A DNA stretch of 64,000 nucleotides. Source: Macrococcoides psychrotolerans. Its GTDB lineage: Bacteria; Bacillota; Bacilli; Staphylococcales; Staphylococcaceae. Both the position numbers and the translations under genes were made by a program. The stretch covers positions 1,364,001 to 1,428,000 of the forward strand of contig NZ_CP124591.1 in NCBI RefSeq assembly GCF_038095555.1, read 5' to 3'. A model generated the notes under the pieces. It searched no databases. It was given only the letters and a program-made list of their open reading frames with translations, and was not told the DNA's origin. Positions 1 through 7,355 of the stretch are shown here, piece by piece (positions within the stretch are counted from its first letter, which is position 1; the number at the start of each line of letters is the position of its first letter).

Positions 1-198
1 CGAAAGACTCCGCGGTACCACCCAAATTTGTGCATATGCACACAGCTCATTAAGCGATAACGGAACAACCGGTCTAACTTCTTATTAGACTGCCTGTCAG
101 CTGAAAAGATAGGTATGTGAAGATTTCACTCTCACCAATGTGAAACTCTCTTGACAACACATACATATCCCGGCTGATAAACGGCGATGTATTTCATT
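1..198 (-). promoter_or_regulatory. T-box leader (probably for pheS, beyond the left edge)
   Basis: The minus strand carries the conserved T-box antiterminator sequence GGTGGTACCGCGG at 22-10, preceded by a long structured leader. A UUC triplet (minus strand 121-119), following the sequence GTGAAATC, is a candidate phenylalanine specifier. In Staphylococcus and Bacillus the gene next to ysgA in this position is pheS, so the leader should sense uncharged tRNA-Phe by transcription antitermination. The terminator and the gene itself lie outside the window, so the target is inferred from the specifier candidate and gene order. Confidence 0.85.
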
Positions 199-204
199 AT
201 TTTA

Positions 205-233
205 ATTATATAGAATGTATGCACGTTATTCAA
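205..233 (-). promoter_or_regulatory. Promoter of the T-box transcript
   Basis: On the minus strand TTGAAT (233-228) and TATAAT (210-205) are separated by exactly 17 bases, a good sigma-A type promoter placed just upstream of the T-box leader. Confidence 0.65.
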
Positions 234-386
234 GTCCATAGATTATAGTATGTATATACATAAATCAATATATCAAAAAAACTTTAAGTAAAAATATAGA
301 TAAAAGTTGTCATATGTATTATCATTTAAATTAAGTACCTTATTATTATTTATTATACTAAAATATATTAACTAAGGAGTCTTATC
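234..386. other. Intergenic region upstream of the surface protein
   Basis: Very AT-rich stretch between the leftward T-box promoter and the rightward surface-protein gene. A TATACT at 354-359 could be a -10 element for the surface protein but its -35 match is poor. A clear ribosome binding site (AAGGAG, 374-379) precedes the ATG. No gene is seen. Confidence 0.4.
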
Positions 387-1433
387 ATGAAAAATAAAAA
401 AATTTTGACGATGGTATTTGCAACTTCCTTCTTTATAGTTCCTGCACAAGCATTTGCTAATACATCCGAAACTTCAAAAATCGATTTAATTAAGCCTCAA
501 ATCGAATCAAGTAAAAGCGAAATTAAGGAGAATGTTAATACAATAACTGAGGAAGCTAAAATAAAAAAAGAAGAGATCCAAACCTTAAGAGATGATGCAG
601 CAGAAGTACGTGATAAAGTAACTGAGGAAGCTAAAATAAAAAAAGAAGAGATTCAAACCTTAAGAGATGGCTCAGCAAAAGTGCGTGATACAATTTCAAC
701 TCAACTTCAGGAAGTTAAATCATCAGAAAGTGCAGTAAACTTTAATGAAGCGCCTAAAAATAGTGTAACAGCACCTTTAGATGATACCGAAAAGAGCAGC
801 GCCGAGAAACAACACATCAATCTAAATAATATTTCACCTGAAATAGACGGGAAAGCAATCTCTCTTTCTGATAAATGGCTGAACAAAGAAAATATCGATA
901 CACTATTAAAATTAGAAACTTTAAAGTATAAACAGGAAATCAGCGAGTTAGAATATAAAACCAAAGTACTTAAAATACTTAATGAGACACTAAGCAACTA
1001 TCTGAATCAGACAGATCGCTTACATTTTAACTTTGACGACCTGCTGGCACATGATTTTAACACAGATGAGCTTACTCAGAAATATCAATCAAGATTAAAT
1101 GATCTCTCATCTTTAAAAGATGCCGGCCAATTTACACAGCATGAATATAACGGAAAAGTTTTCGACCTCCTTCACGACCATCTTCAGGAAGGAAATCAAA
1201 AACTCGCCACACTCAATAATAAAATTGGAACTAATGATATTAAGGACTCGCTTGCTAGCGGATTTGTCGACAACTTATCAGCTCCTGTAAAAGCAGAACC
1301 TATGAGCATGAAATCAAGCACAAACACGCTACCTGAATCAGGTGAAGCAGCTAGCAAACCCTTGATGGTAGCTGCAATTGTTGTACTCATTGTTGGTGCA
1401 TTGATACTATATCGTTCACGTAAAAGAAAATAA
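387..1433 (+). CDS. LPXTG-type wall-anchored surface protein with 25-residue repeats
   Basis: Secreted, sortase-anchored protein of unknown function. Residues 1-24 form a signal peptide (basic start, hydrophobic core, AFA before the probable cleavage site). Residues 54-78 and 79-103 are two near-identical 25-residue charged coiled-coil repeats beginning TEEAKIKKEEIQTLRD; the DNA repeat is 75 bp and nearly identical. Residues about 173-198 and 237-262 each look like a SHOCT-type helical hairpin (pattern L-x-x-L-x-x-L...E(L/Y)..K...LL). The C-terminus has LPESG (315-319), a hydrophobic span and an RSRKRK tail, a serine variant of the LPXTG signal. The start is fixed by AAGGAG 7 bases upstream. 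It is monocistronic, with a hairpin terminator after it. The adhesin-like architecture is seen; any ligand is unknown. Confidence 0.85.
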   Translation: MKNKKILTMVFATSFFIVPAQAFANTSETSKIDLIKPQIESSKSEIKENVNTITEEAKIKKEEIQTLRDDAAEVRDKVTEEAKIKKEEIQTLRDGSAKVRDTISTQLQEVKSSESAVNFNEAPKNSVTAPLDDTEKSSAEKQHINLNNISPEIDGKAISLSDKWLNKENIDTLLKLETLKYKQEISELEYKTKVLKILNETLSNYLNQTDRLHFNFDDLLAHDFNTDELTQKYQSRLNDLSSLKDAGQFTQHEYNGKVFDLLHDHLQEGNQKLATLNNKIGTNDIKDSLASGFVDNLSAPVKAEPMSMKSSTNTLPESGEAASKPLMVAAIVVLIVGALILYRSRKRK

Positions 1434-1441
1434 CTCAAATA

Positions 1442-1473
1442 ATAAAACACATCATTAAATTGATGTGTTTTAT
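1442..1473 (+). terminator. Terminator of the surface protein gene
   Basis: Perfect 13-bp stem (ATAAAACACATCA with its complement, loop TTAAAT) ending in a T-rich 3' arm, 9 bases after the stop codon. Confidence 0.8.
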
Positions 1474-1597
1474 TACTGTAAAAAAAAACGAAAGCATTTT
1501 TACGAGAAACTTTTACTATGACAATCTCACTATTACGTTTTCTCCGTTTGTTAATCACTTCAAAAATTACTTTACGACCCATTTAATTGCAATAAAA

Positions 1598-1625
1598 AAG
1601 TAGAACCGATTACCCGGTTCTACTT
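1598..1625 (-). terminator. Terminator of the ysgA transcript
   Basis: An 11-bp perfect stem (AAGTAGAACCG / CGGTTCTACTT) followed on the minus strand by TTTTTATTG; it overlaps the ysgA stop codon. It separates ysgA from the T-box gene further left. Confidence 0.8.
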
Positions 1626-2360
1626 CACAAAATGATACATCAATATTCCTGCACAAACGGCAACGTTCAGACTTTCAGCCCTACCATAAATGGGTATATA
1701 TAAATTTTCATCTGTAGCGGATAGTATTTCAGGGTTCACACCTTGCCCTTCATTTCCTAATACAATCATAAAATTATCACTTGGTATGACTTCTTTATAA
1801 TCACGTGCCTTCTCTAAACTCGTACCATAGATTGTACCGTTAGACTTTGAGCTTGCTTCATCAAAATCCATCTCAATGACCGGTATATGAAACACACTAC
1901 CTTGAGATGCACGCAGAACTTTGTCGTTATAAATATCAACAGTCCCTTTTGCTATAATAACGGCGTCCAATCCTGCTGCATCAGCTGTACGAATAATCGT
2001 TCCAACGTTCCCAGGATCCTGAATACGGTCTAAATAAATAACACGGTTCAGTTCAGCGTCTTTCCCATCTTTCATATTGCATACGGCGTATATTCCTTGA
2101 GGTGCTTCTGTCTGAGATAACTTCTCAGCAACTTTAAAAGTGATTTCATACTGTTGTTTGCTACCTGCAACCATAGCTTCTGTCAATTTATCCGGATTAA
2201 CAGTAAGGATCATTTCAATATCAACATTACTGTTTACTGCCTCTTCAACGAGATGTTCTCCTTCAATTATAAACTGCTGCATTTTCTTTCTATCTTTCCT
2301 GTTATGCAGTTTAGCTATCTGTTTGATCTTCTGATTTTGTATTGATTCAATTATTTCCAT
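1620..2360 (-). CDS. ysgA: TrmH/SpoU-family RNA 2'-O-ribose methyltransferase
   Basis: Predicted SAM-dependent 2'-O-methyltransferase of the SPOUT superfamily acting on rRNA or tRNA. The N-terminal substrate-binding part (residues ~1-100) includes the typical segment with FIIEGEHLVEEA. The C-terminal trefoil-knot domain carries the three SpoU motifs: NVGTIIRTADAAG (motif 1), VLGNEGQGV (motif 2) and IPIYGRAESLNVAVC (motif 3, SAM binding). 246 residues is the usual length. Its ATG overlaps the stop codon of the upstream MarR gene, so the two are probably translationally coupled. In Staphylococcus this gene lies next to pheS, which fits the T-box seen to the left. The exact target nucleotide is not deducible. 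Confidence 0.9.
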   Translation of the reverse strand: MEIIESIQNQKIKQIAKLHNRKDRKKMQQFIIEGEHLVEEAVNSNVDIEMILTVNPDKLTEAMVAGSKQQYEITFKVAEKLSQTEAPQGIYAVCNMKDGKDAELNRVIYLDRIQDPGNVGTIIRTADAAGLDAVIIAKGTVDIYNDKVLRASQGSVFHIPVIEMDFDEASSKSNGTIYGTSLEKARDYKEVIPSDNFMIVLGNEGQGVNPEILSATDENLYIPIYGRAESLNVAVCAGILMYHFVK

Positions 2361-2800
2361 TATTGTCCCTCTTCCTTTATCAATGAGAATCCTGGTCTCA
2401 TTTCTGCTAATGACTCCATCACATCAATCCACTGGTTGCCAGCTTCTTTAAAAGTTGTTTCAAATAGATGACGCTGTGCTTCGTTTAACGTATCTATCAG
2501 CTGTATCCCTTGATCAGTAGGATAGAGTTCTTTCAGACGTTTATCCTGGGGTGATGGTTGTTCAGTAATCAGCGCTTTTTCTTTTAATACTTTCAGTGTA
2601 CTTTGTGAACCTTGCTTAGAAATCTCAAGTACTGTCAGCAATTCTTTCATAGTTATCCCTGGTTTCTTACAAATAAAAAACAGAAATCGATGATGCTGTC
2701 TTAACATACCGTGTTGTTCAATAATTTCATCTGCTGCTCCAATGAACGTCTTATATGCAAAGTAAAATAACATATGTTCATAGTCTTTATCCATATACAT
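2360..2800 (-). CDS. MarR-family transcriptional regulator
   Basis: A 146-residue winged-helix repressor. The central segment MKELLTVLEISKQGSQSTLKVL (about residues 51-72) is the MarR helix-turn-helix, followed by the wing with the acidic/basic D-K-R-L-K-E-L signature. The gene is divergent from the 2-oxo-acid decarboxylase with about 120 bp between them, and shares a stop/start overlap with ysgA downstream. MarR proteins typically control the divergent neighbour and themselves in response to small aromatic or phenolic ligands; here the likely target is the decarboxylase promoter, where an inverted repeat overlaps the -35 element. The ligand is unknown. Confidence 0.85.
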   Translation of the reverse strand: MYMDKDYEHMLFYFAYKTFIGAADEIIEQHGMLRQHHRFLFFICKKPGITMKELLTVLEISKQGSQSTLKVLKEKALITEQPSPQDKRLKELYPTDQGIQLIDTLNEAQRHLFETTFKEAGNQWIDVMESLAEMRPGFSLIKEEGQ

Positions 2801-2864
2801 TGTCTCTATCCCTTCAACGTATTACTTATATTATACAGTGAAAAATTAAGATTACAACAAATAG

Positions 2865-2879
2865 GTCAATGCAGTTGAC
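2865..2879. promoter_or_regulatory. Candidate MarR operator
   Basis: Inverted repeat GTCAA-TGCAG-TTGAC in the MarR/decarboxylase intergenic region. Its right arm is part of the -35 element of the rightward promoter, so a bound repressor would block polymerase. Assignment to the neighbouring MarR protein is inference. Confidence 0.45.
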
Positions 2880-2903
2880 TTAATATTATTTTAGCTATAT
2901 ATT
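2875..2903 (+). promoter_or_regulatory. Promoter of the 2-oxo-acid decarboxylase gene
   Basis: TTGACT (2875-2880), 17-base spacer, TATATT (2898-2903): a strong sigma-A type promoter about 30 bases upstream of the start codon. Confidence 0.7.
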
Positions 2904-2933
2904 TAAATTGTTACTAAAGAAAGGATGAGAGAT

Positions 2934-4574
2934 ATGAAACAAAGAATCGGTCAATACTTAATCGATGCACTTCATGTTAACGGTGTCGATAAAATTTTTG
3001 GAGTACCAGGTGACTTTACGTTAGCATTCCTTGACGATGTCATTCGTCATGACAGTGTCGAATGGATAGGCAATACAAATGAACTCAATGCAGCCTATGC
3101 TGCTGACGGCTATGCGAGAGTTAACGGACTTGCAGCAGTAAGTACAACATTTGGCGTAGGAGAACTAAGTGCCGTAAACGGAATTGCTGGAAGTTATGCT
3201 GAACGTGTGCCTGTCATAAAAATTTCGGGCGGTCCTTCATCTGTCGCTCAACAAGAGGGACGCTACGTCCATCATTCACTTGGTGAAGGTATTTTCGATT
3301 CCTATTCGAAAATGTATGCACATATCACTGCGACGACAACAATACTTTCTGTCGACAATGCAGTGGGTGAGATTGACCGTGTCATTCATAGCGCGCTCAA
3401 AGAAAAGCGTCCTGTACACATACACCTACCAATAGATGTTGCTTTGACAGAAATTGAGATTCCCCATGCACCTAAAGTATATACACATAAGTCACAAAAT
3501 GTTGATGCATATATCCAGGCGGTAGAGGAGAAGCTCATGTCTGCAAAACAACCTGTAATTATAGCGGGACATGAGATCAACAGCTTTAAACTACATGAAC
3601 AGCTAGAGCAGTTCGTAAATCAAACAAATATACCTGTTGCACAGCTTTCTCTTGGTAAATCTGCATTTAATGAAGAAAATGAGCATTACCTAGGGATTTA
3701 TGACGGTAAGATTGCGAAAGAAAATGTGCGTGAGTATGTGGATAATGCAGATGTCATCTTAAATATCGGTGCAAAACTGACAGACTCTGCAACAGCAGGT
3801 TTCTCATACAAATTCGATACTAATAATATTATCTATATTAACCATAATGACTTTAAAGCTGAGGATGTTATAAGCGATAATGTCTCGCTGATTGATCTAG
3901 TAAACGGATTGAACAGCATCGACTACAAGAATGAAACACACTACCCATCATATCAACGTTCGGATATGAAGTATGAGTTGAACGACGCACCTTTAACACA
4001 AAGCAACTACTTCAAAATGATGAATGCATTCTTAAAAAAAGATGATATTTTACTTGCAGAGCAAGGCACATCATTCTTTGGTGCTTATGATCTATCTTTA
4101 TATAAAGGGAATCAATTTATCGGTCAGCCGTTATGGGGATCTATCGGCTATACATTCCCATCTCTATTAGGTTCCCAGCTTGCTGATGTGAATAGACGTA
4201 ATATTCTGCTCATCGGTGACGGTTCATTACAATTAACTGTTCAGGCCCTATCTACGATGATCAGAAAAGACATTAAACCGATTATCTTCGTAATCAATAA
4301 CGATGGCTATACTGTTGAACGTCTGATACATGGTATGGAAGAACCATACAATGACATTCAGATGTGGAACTACAAACAGTTACCAGAAGTATTTGGTGGT
4401 AAAGACACCGTTAGAGTCCACGATGCTAAGACTTCAAATGAATTAAAGACAGTTATGGACAGCGTTAAAGCAGACAAAGACCACATGCACTTTATTGAAG
4501 TACATATGGCTGTAGAAGATGCTCCGAAGAAATTAATCGATATCGCAAAAGCTTTCTCTGATGCGAATAAATAG
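2934..4574 (+). CDS. Thiamine-diphosphate-dependent 2-oxo-acid decarboxylase (indolepyruvate / branched-chain keto-acid type)
   Basis: Non-oxidative decarboxylase turning a 2-oxo acid into an aldehyde and CO2, in the KivD/KdcA/IpdC/Pdc family. The 546 residues match that family's length. The N-terminal domain has FGVPGDFTLAFLDD and the catalytic glutamate E50 in NTNELNAAYAADGYAR; the paired histidines of this class are in YVHHSLGEG. The C-terminal domain has the ThDP/Mg motif GDGS (428-431) with NN at 455-456. I start at the ATG at 2934 because AGAAAGG sits 9 bases before it; the earlier in-frame ATG at 2925 touches that Shine-Dalgarno. The divergent MarR gene probably regulates it. Such enzymes give the malty branched aldehydes known from dairy Macrococcus; substrate (indolepyruvate, ketoisocaproate or pyruvate) cannot be settled from sequence alone. 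Confidence 0.9.
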   Translation: MKQRIGQYLIDALHVNGVDKIFGVPGDFTLAFLDDVIRHDSVEWIGNTNELNAAYAADGYARVNGLAAVSTTFGVGELSAVNGIAGSYAERVPVIKISGGPSSVAQQEGRYVHHSLGEGIFDSYSKMYAHITATTTILSVDNAVGEIDRVIHSALKEKRPVHIHLPIDVALTEIEIPHAPKVYTHKSQNVDAYIQAVEEKLMSAKQPVIIAGHEINSFKLHEQLEQFVNQTNIPVAQLSLGKSAFNEENEHYLGIYDGKIAKENVREYVDNADVILNIGAKLTDSATAGFSYKFDTNNIIYINHNDFKAEDVISDNVSLIDLVNGLNSIDYKNETHYPSYQRSDMKYELNDAPLTQSNYFKMMNAFLKKDDILLAEQGTSFFGAYDLSLYKGNQFIGQPLWGSIGYTFPSLLGSQLADVNRRNILLIGDGSLQLTVQALSTMIRKDIKPIIFVINNDGYTVERLIHGMEEPYNDIQMWNYKQLPEVFGGKDTVRVHDAKTSNELKTVMDSVKADKDHMHFIEVHMAVEDAPKKLIDIAKAFSDANK

Positions 4575-4586
4575 TATATTTATTGT

Positions 4587-4621
4587 AGCCAGGACACATT
4601 ACGTTGTTCCTGGCTCTTTTA
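4587..4621 (+). terminator. Terminator of the decarboxylase gene
   Basis: AGCCAGGA pairs with TCCTGGCT across a 13-base loop and is followed by CTTTTAT, 13 bases beyond the stop codon. Confidence 0.75.
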
Positions 4622-4626
4622 TAGTG

Positions 4627-4680
4627 AATGATATTTCATAATAATTTGAATTTTTGATATAATTATTATGAAATATCATT
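4627..4680. promoter_or_regulatory. 54-bp inverted repeat enclosing the antiporter promoter
   Basis: Two perfect 20-base arms (4627-4646 and 4661-4680) separated by 14 bases. An extended -10 element (TG at 4655-4656, TATAAT at 4658-4663) lies across the loop and right arm. Each arm contains a 12-bp imperfect dyad of the form ATGA-N4-TCAT (4628-4639 and 4668-4679), 40 bp apart centre to centre, as expected for two operators flanking a promoter. As RNA the repeat could also fold into a long hairpin right before the ribosome binding site, though transcription from this promoter would start inside the right arm. The regulator is unknown. Confidence 0.6.
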
Positions 4681-4693
4681 TAGGAGTGATCTC

Positions 4694-6157
4694 ATTAATA
4701 CTGAAATTATTATTTTAATTCTTGGTTTGCTACTTTTTACTGCAGTCATGACAACAACGTTATCCAGTAAACTCGGACTTCCCTCATTAATCGTCTTTCT
4801 CGCTGTAGGTATGGCACTGAATTCATTCATTATGTTTGATAATGCTTTCCTCGCACAACTTATTGGAACAATCGCACTTGTCATCATTCTGTTCGATGGT
4901 GGTATTCAAACAACTAAATTAACGGTGAAAAATGCAATCTCTTATGCATCTATACTAGCAACAATCGGTGTTCTCATTACAAGTTTCATTGTAGGTGTAG
5001 CCACAGTTTTTATATTAGATTTATCCTGGAAACAGGGGCTGTTATTTGGAGCCATTGTCGGATCTACGGATGCTGCCGCTGTATTCAGTATTCTTGGTAA
5101 CAAGCAAATTAAACAGAAGATTAAAAGCATACTTGAGGTTGAATCTGGAACAAATGACCCTATGGCGTTATTTTTAACTGTTACGATGATCAATCTACTA
5201 ACAATGCCAGATGCATCACTTCTAACAAGTGCATTACTATTTGTATGGCAAATGGTAGGCGGCGCATTACTAGGCCTGCTCATCGGATATATTACAGTTA
5301 AACTCATAAACTTTGTAGAGCTTGAAGCGACTGGACTCTATCCTATCCTTGCACTTACTTTAGCCTTTCTTACATACGGACTATCTTCTCCACTGAAAGT
5401 CAGTGGACTCCTTGCTGTATATGTCTTTGCATTATATTTAGGTAACCATCCGCTCAGCTACCGTGCAAATATCATCAGATTCGGCGAAAGCTTTGCATGG
5501 ATGGCTCAGATGACAATGTTTATACTATTAGGATTACTCGTATTCCCTAGTCAGCTGCCAGGCATAATGATTCAAGGATTACTCATCGCAATCGTCCTGA
5601 TGTTCGTGGCAAGGCCTATAAGTGTCTGGCTAACACTCTTCTGGACGGATCTATCGAAGAAAGAACTTACCTTTATCTCATGGGCAGGATTACGGGGTGC
5701 AGTACCAATTATTCTTGCAACATATGCACTGTTAGCAGAAGTTGAAAATTCAGAAATTATCTTTAACGTCGTCTTCTTTGTCGTGTTACTAAGCGCATTA
5801 CTGCAAGGTATGACACTTGTCCCTCTTGCGAATAAACTCGGACTTAATAAAGGAGAGGCACATACAAGTCCTTACCACTTTGATATGGTTGCAAGCGAAG
5901 TTACAGAAGTTGATATACGTGAATACCTTGTAAAATTAGGATCACCATGGGCAAATAAAAAAATACATGAACTTGGTCTACCGAGACAATCCAATATTAA
6001 TGCGGTTGTAAGAGACGACAAGTTGTACGTGCCTGATGGTAATTTTGAGATACAGACAAACGACATATTATATATCATCGCAAGTAAGAAACTACATCTG
6101 AGCATTCAGAAAGAACTTGCGAAATTAAAAGCGAAAAAAGAACGCCCTGTCAAATAG
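4694..6157 (+). CDS. NhaP/CvrA-type K+(Na+)/H+ antiporter with RCK-C domain
   Basis: CPA1-family monovalent cation/proton antiporter in the cytoplasmic membrane. About 12 hydrophobic spans cover residues 1-385 and include the acidic signature VGSTDAAAVFSIL and VESGTNDPMALFLT typical of the family; SWAGLRGAVPIILA follows. The last ~85 residues form a TrkA-C (RCK-C) domain (EVDIREYLVKLGSPWANKKI...) that in relatives binds nucleotides such as c-di-AMP. The start is unusual: AGGAG at 4682-4686 is followed 7 bases later by ATT at 4694, giving (M)NTEIIILILGLL; the first standard candidate, TTG at 4727, has no Shine-Dalgarno and would cut the first helix. The gene is alone, under a palindrome-framed promoter. 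Whether K+ or Na+ is carried is not decided. Confidence 0.85.
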   Translation: MNTEIIILILGLLLFTAVMTTTLSSKLGLPSLIVFLAVGMALNSFIMFDNAFLAQLIGTIALVIILFDGGIQTTKLTVKNAISYASILATIGVLITSFIVGVATVFILDLSWKQGLLFGAIVGSTDAAAVFSILGNKQIKQKIKSILEVESGTNDPMALFLTVTMINLLTMPDASLLTSALLFVWQMVGGALLGLLIGYITVKLINFVELEATGLYPILALTLAFLTYGLSSPLKVSGLLAVYVFALYLGNHPLSYRANIIRFGESFAWMAQMTMFILLGLLVFPSQLPGIMIQGLLIAIVLMFVARPISVWLTLFWTDLSKKELTFISWAGLRGAVPIILATYALLAEVENSEIIFNVVFFVVLLSALLQGMTLVPLANKLGLNKGEAHTSPYHFDMVASEVTEVDIREYLVKLGSPWANKKIHELGLPRQSNINAVVRDDKLYVPDGNFEIQTNDILYIIASKKLHLSIQKELAKLKAKKERPVK

Positions 6158-6167
6158 ACAAGGCGTT
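6141..6167. terminator. Bidirectional terminator between the antiporter and the methyltransferase
   Basis: AACGCC-C-TGTC pairs with GACA-A-GGCGTT around a 5-base loop, with TTTTATT after it on the plus strand and CTTTTTTC on the minus strand. It overlaps the antiporter stop codon and serves convergent genes. Confidence 0.75.
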
Positions 6168-6170
6168 TTA

Positions 6171-6905
6171 TTATTCCTTCACAGCTTTAAAGATGACAAA
6201 TGACGGGCGATGATTAATTTTTTCGATATCGACATGGCTCATATATTCATTGGATAACTCGGTATTTCCGGTTTCGATGATACGCTCTAATTTAAATCCT
6301 GCTTCAAGTAATGTATTCAGCAGCTCCTCCATCGTTCGATGATATTTTATTACGTCTTGCTGCAACCATCTTGTACTACGCATACCACTCTCGAAGTAAT
6401 GATCTAGCTTATAATGATCATACATATCAGGCACATGTGACCATAAATCGTCTGAACGTGTTGCAGTTGCGACAGGATGCTCAATTGAGAAGATAAACAC
6501 ACCAGTATTTTTCAAATGATTATAAACCTTTTGAACAGCACCTTTATAATCTTCAATATAGTGAAATGCAAGGGATGAAACGATAACATCATAATCCGCG
6601 ACAGAATCAAATTCCATAAAATCAGTATTCAAGAAAGTAACATGCTGATCCTGTATATTTTCCTTTGCTTCCTGTATCATGTTGCTAGAAATATCGATGC
6701 CCGTGATCTGAATCGGAGACTGCTCAAGCATATACTGGACGAGCTGTCCCATTCCACAACCGATATCGAGTATTGTCTTATTATACAGATTCGGCAGAAG
6801 TTCTTTGATTCTCGGTACTTCTATCATTTCGTTATAACTCGTTGGATTTAATCTGACTTCTTTATAACGATTAAAGAAGTCGTGGTTATCATAAATGTTG
6901 TGCAT
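6171..6905 (-). CDS. Class I SAM-dependent methyltransferase
   Basis: A 244-residue small-molecule-type methyltransferase (UbiE/Methyltransf_11 fold). Motif I is ILDIGCGMGQLVQYML, motif II begins TGIDIS, and VIVSSLAFHYIEDY is the motif IV region; the C-terminal third carries the variable substrate cap. The start is the ATG at 6905, because AGAGGAG lies 8 bases upstream; longer readings run into the tandem-repeat array. It is isolated, convergent with the antiporter and followed by a shared terminator. No pathway partner is adjacent, so the substrate is unknown. Confidence 0.85.
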   Translation of the reverse strand: MHNIYDNHDFFNRYKEVRLNPTSYNEMIEVPRIKELLPNLYNKTILDIGCGMGQLVQYMLEQSPIQITGIDISSNMIQEAKENIQDQHVTFLNTDFMEFDSVADYDVIVSSLAFHYIEDYKGAVQKVYNHLKNTGVFIFSIEHPVATATRSDDLWSHVPDMYDHYKLDHYFESGMRSTRWLQQDVIKYHRTMEELLNTLLEAGFKLERIIETGNTELSNEYMSHVDIEKINHRPSFVIFKAVKE

Positions 6906-6945
6906 ATGGATTCTCCTCTTAGTGTAAGGAATACAGTACGTTTCA

Positions 6946-7345
6946 TAGGTGGCGTACTTTAAGATAGTTCGACACATACATCACGAATCTCACTATCTCA
7001 ACGCTCTAGGTGGCGTACTTCAACATAGTTCGACACATACATCTCGAATCTCACTATCTCAACGCTCTAGGTGGCGTACTTTAACATAGTTCGACACATA
7101 CATCTCGAATTTCACTATCTCAACGCTCTAGGTGGCGTACTTCAAGATAGTTCGACACATACATCTCGAATCTCACTATCTCAACGCTCTAGGTGGCGTA
7201 CTTTAACATAGTTCGACACATACATCTCGAATTTCACTATCTCAACGCTCTAGGTGGCGTACTTCAAGATAGTTCGTCACCTGCAACATAATTCACAATG
7301 CATCAACGCTTTAGGTGGCGTACTTTCCAATAATTCGCCATCTAC
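6946..7345. repeat. 61-bp tandem repeat array, about 6.5 copies
   Basis: Units start at 6946, 7007, 7068, 7129, 7190, 7251 and 7312, each opening with TAGGTGGCGTACTT. The first five are nearly identical; units 3 and 5 are identical and units 2 and 4 differ at one base, so a two-unit (122-bp) step probably duplicated. Unit 6 diverges in its second half and unit 7 is partial. Each unit holds nested inverted pairs, AGATAGT...ACTATCT outside TTCGA...TCGAA, so it can form a hairpin. At 61 bp the period is not a multiple of three, which rules out a repeat protein. It lies between two leftward genes: downstream of the M42 peptidase and just upstream of the methyltransferase. Confidence 0.95.
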
Positions 7346-7355
7346 AAAACCATTC

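Noticed and set aside
1196..1582. Minus-strand 128-codon frame antisense to the surface protein, with a basic stretch MGRKVIFEVINKRRKRN within its upstream part
   Set aside because: No ribosome binding site, lies beyond the ysgA terminator and runs through the perfect terminator hairpin at 1442-1473 and the real surface gene.
6946..7345. CRISPR array
   Set aside because: The 61-bp units are contiguous with no unique spacers, and no cas genes are nearby; it is a tandem repeat.
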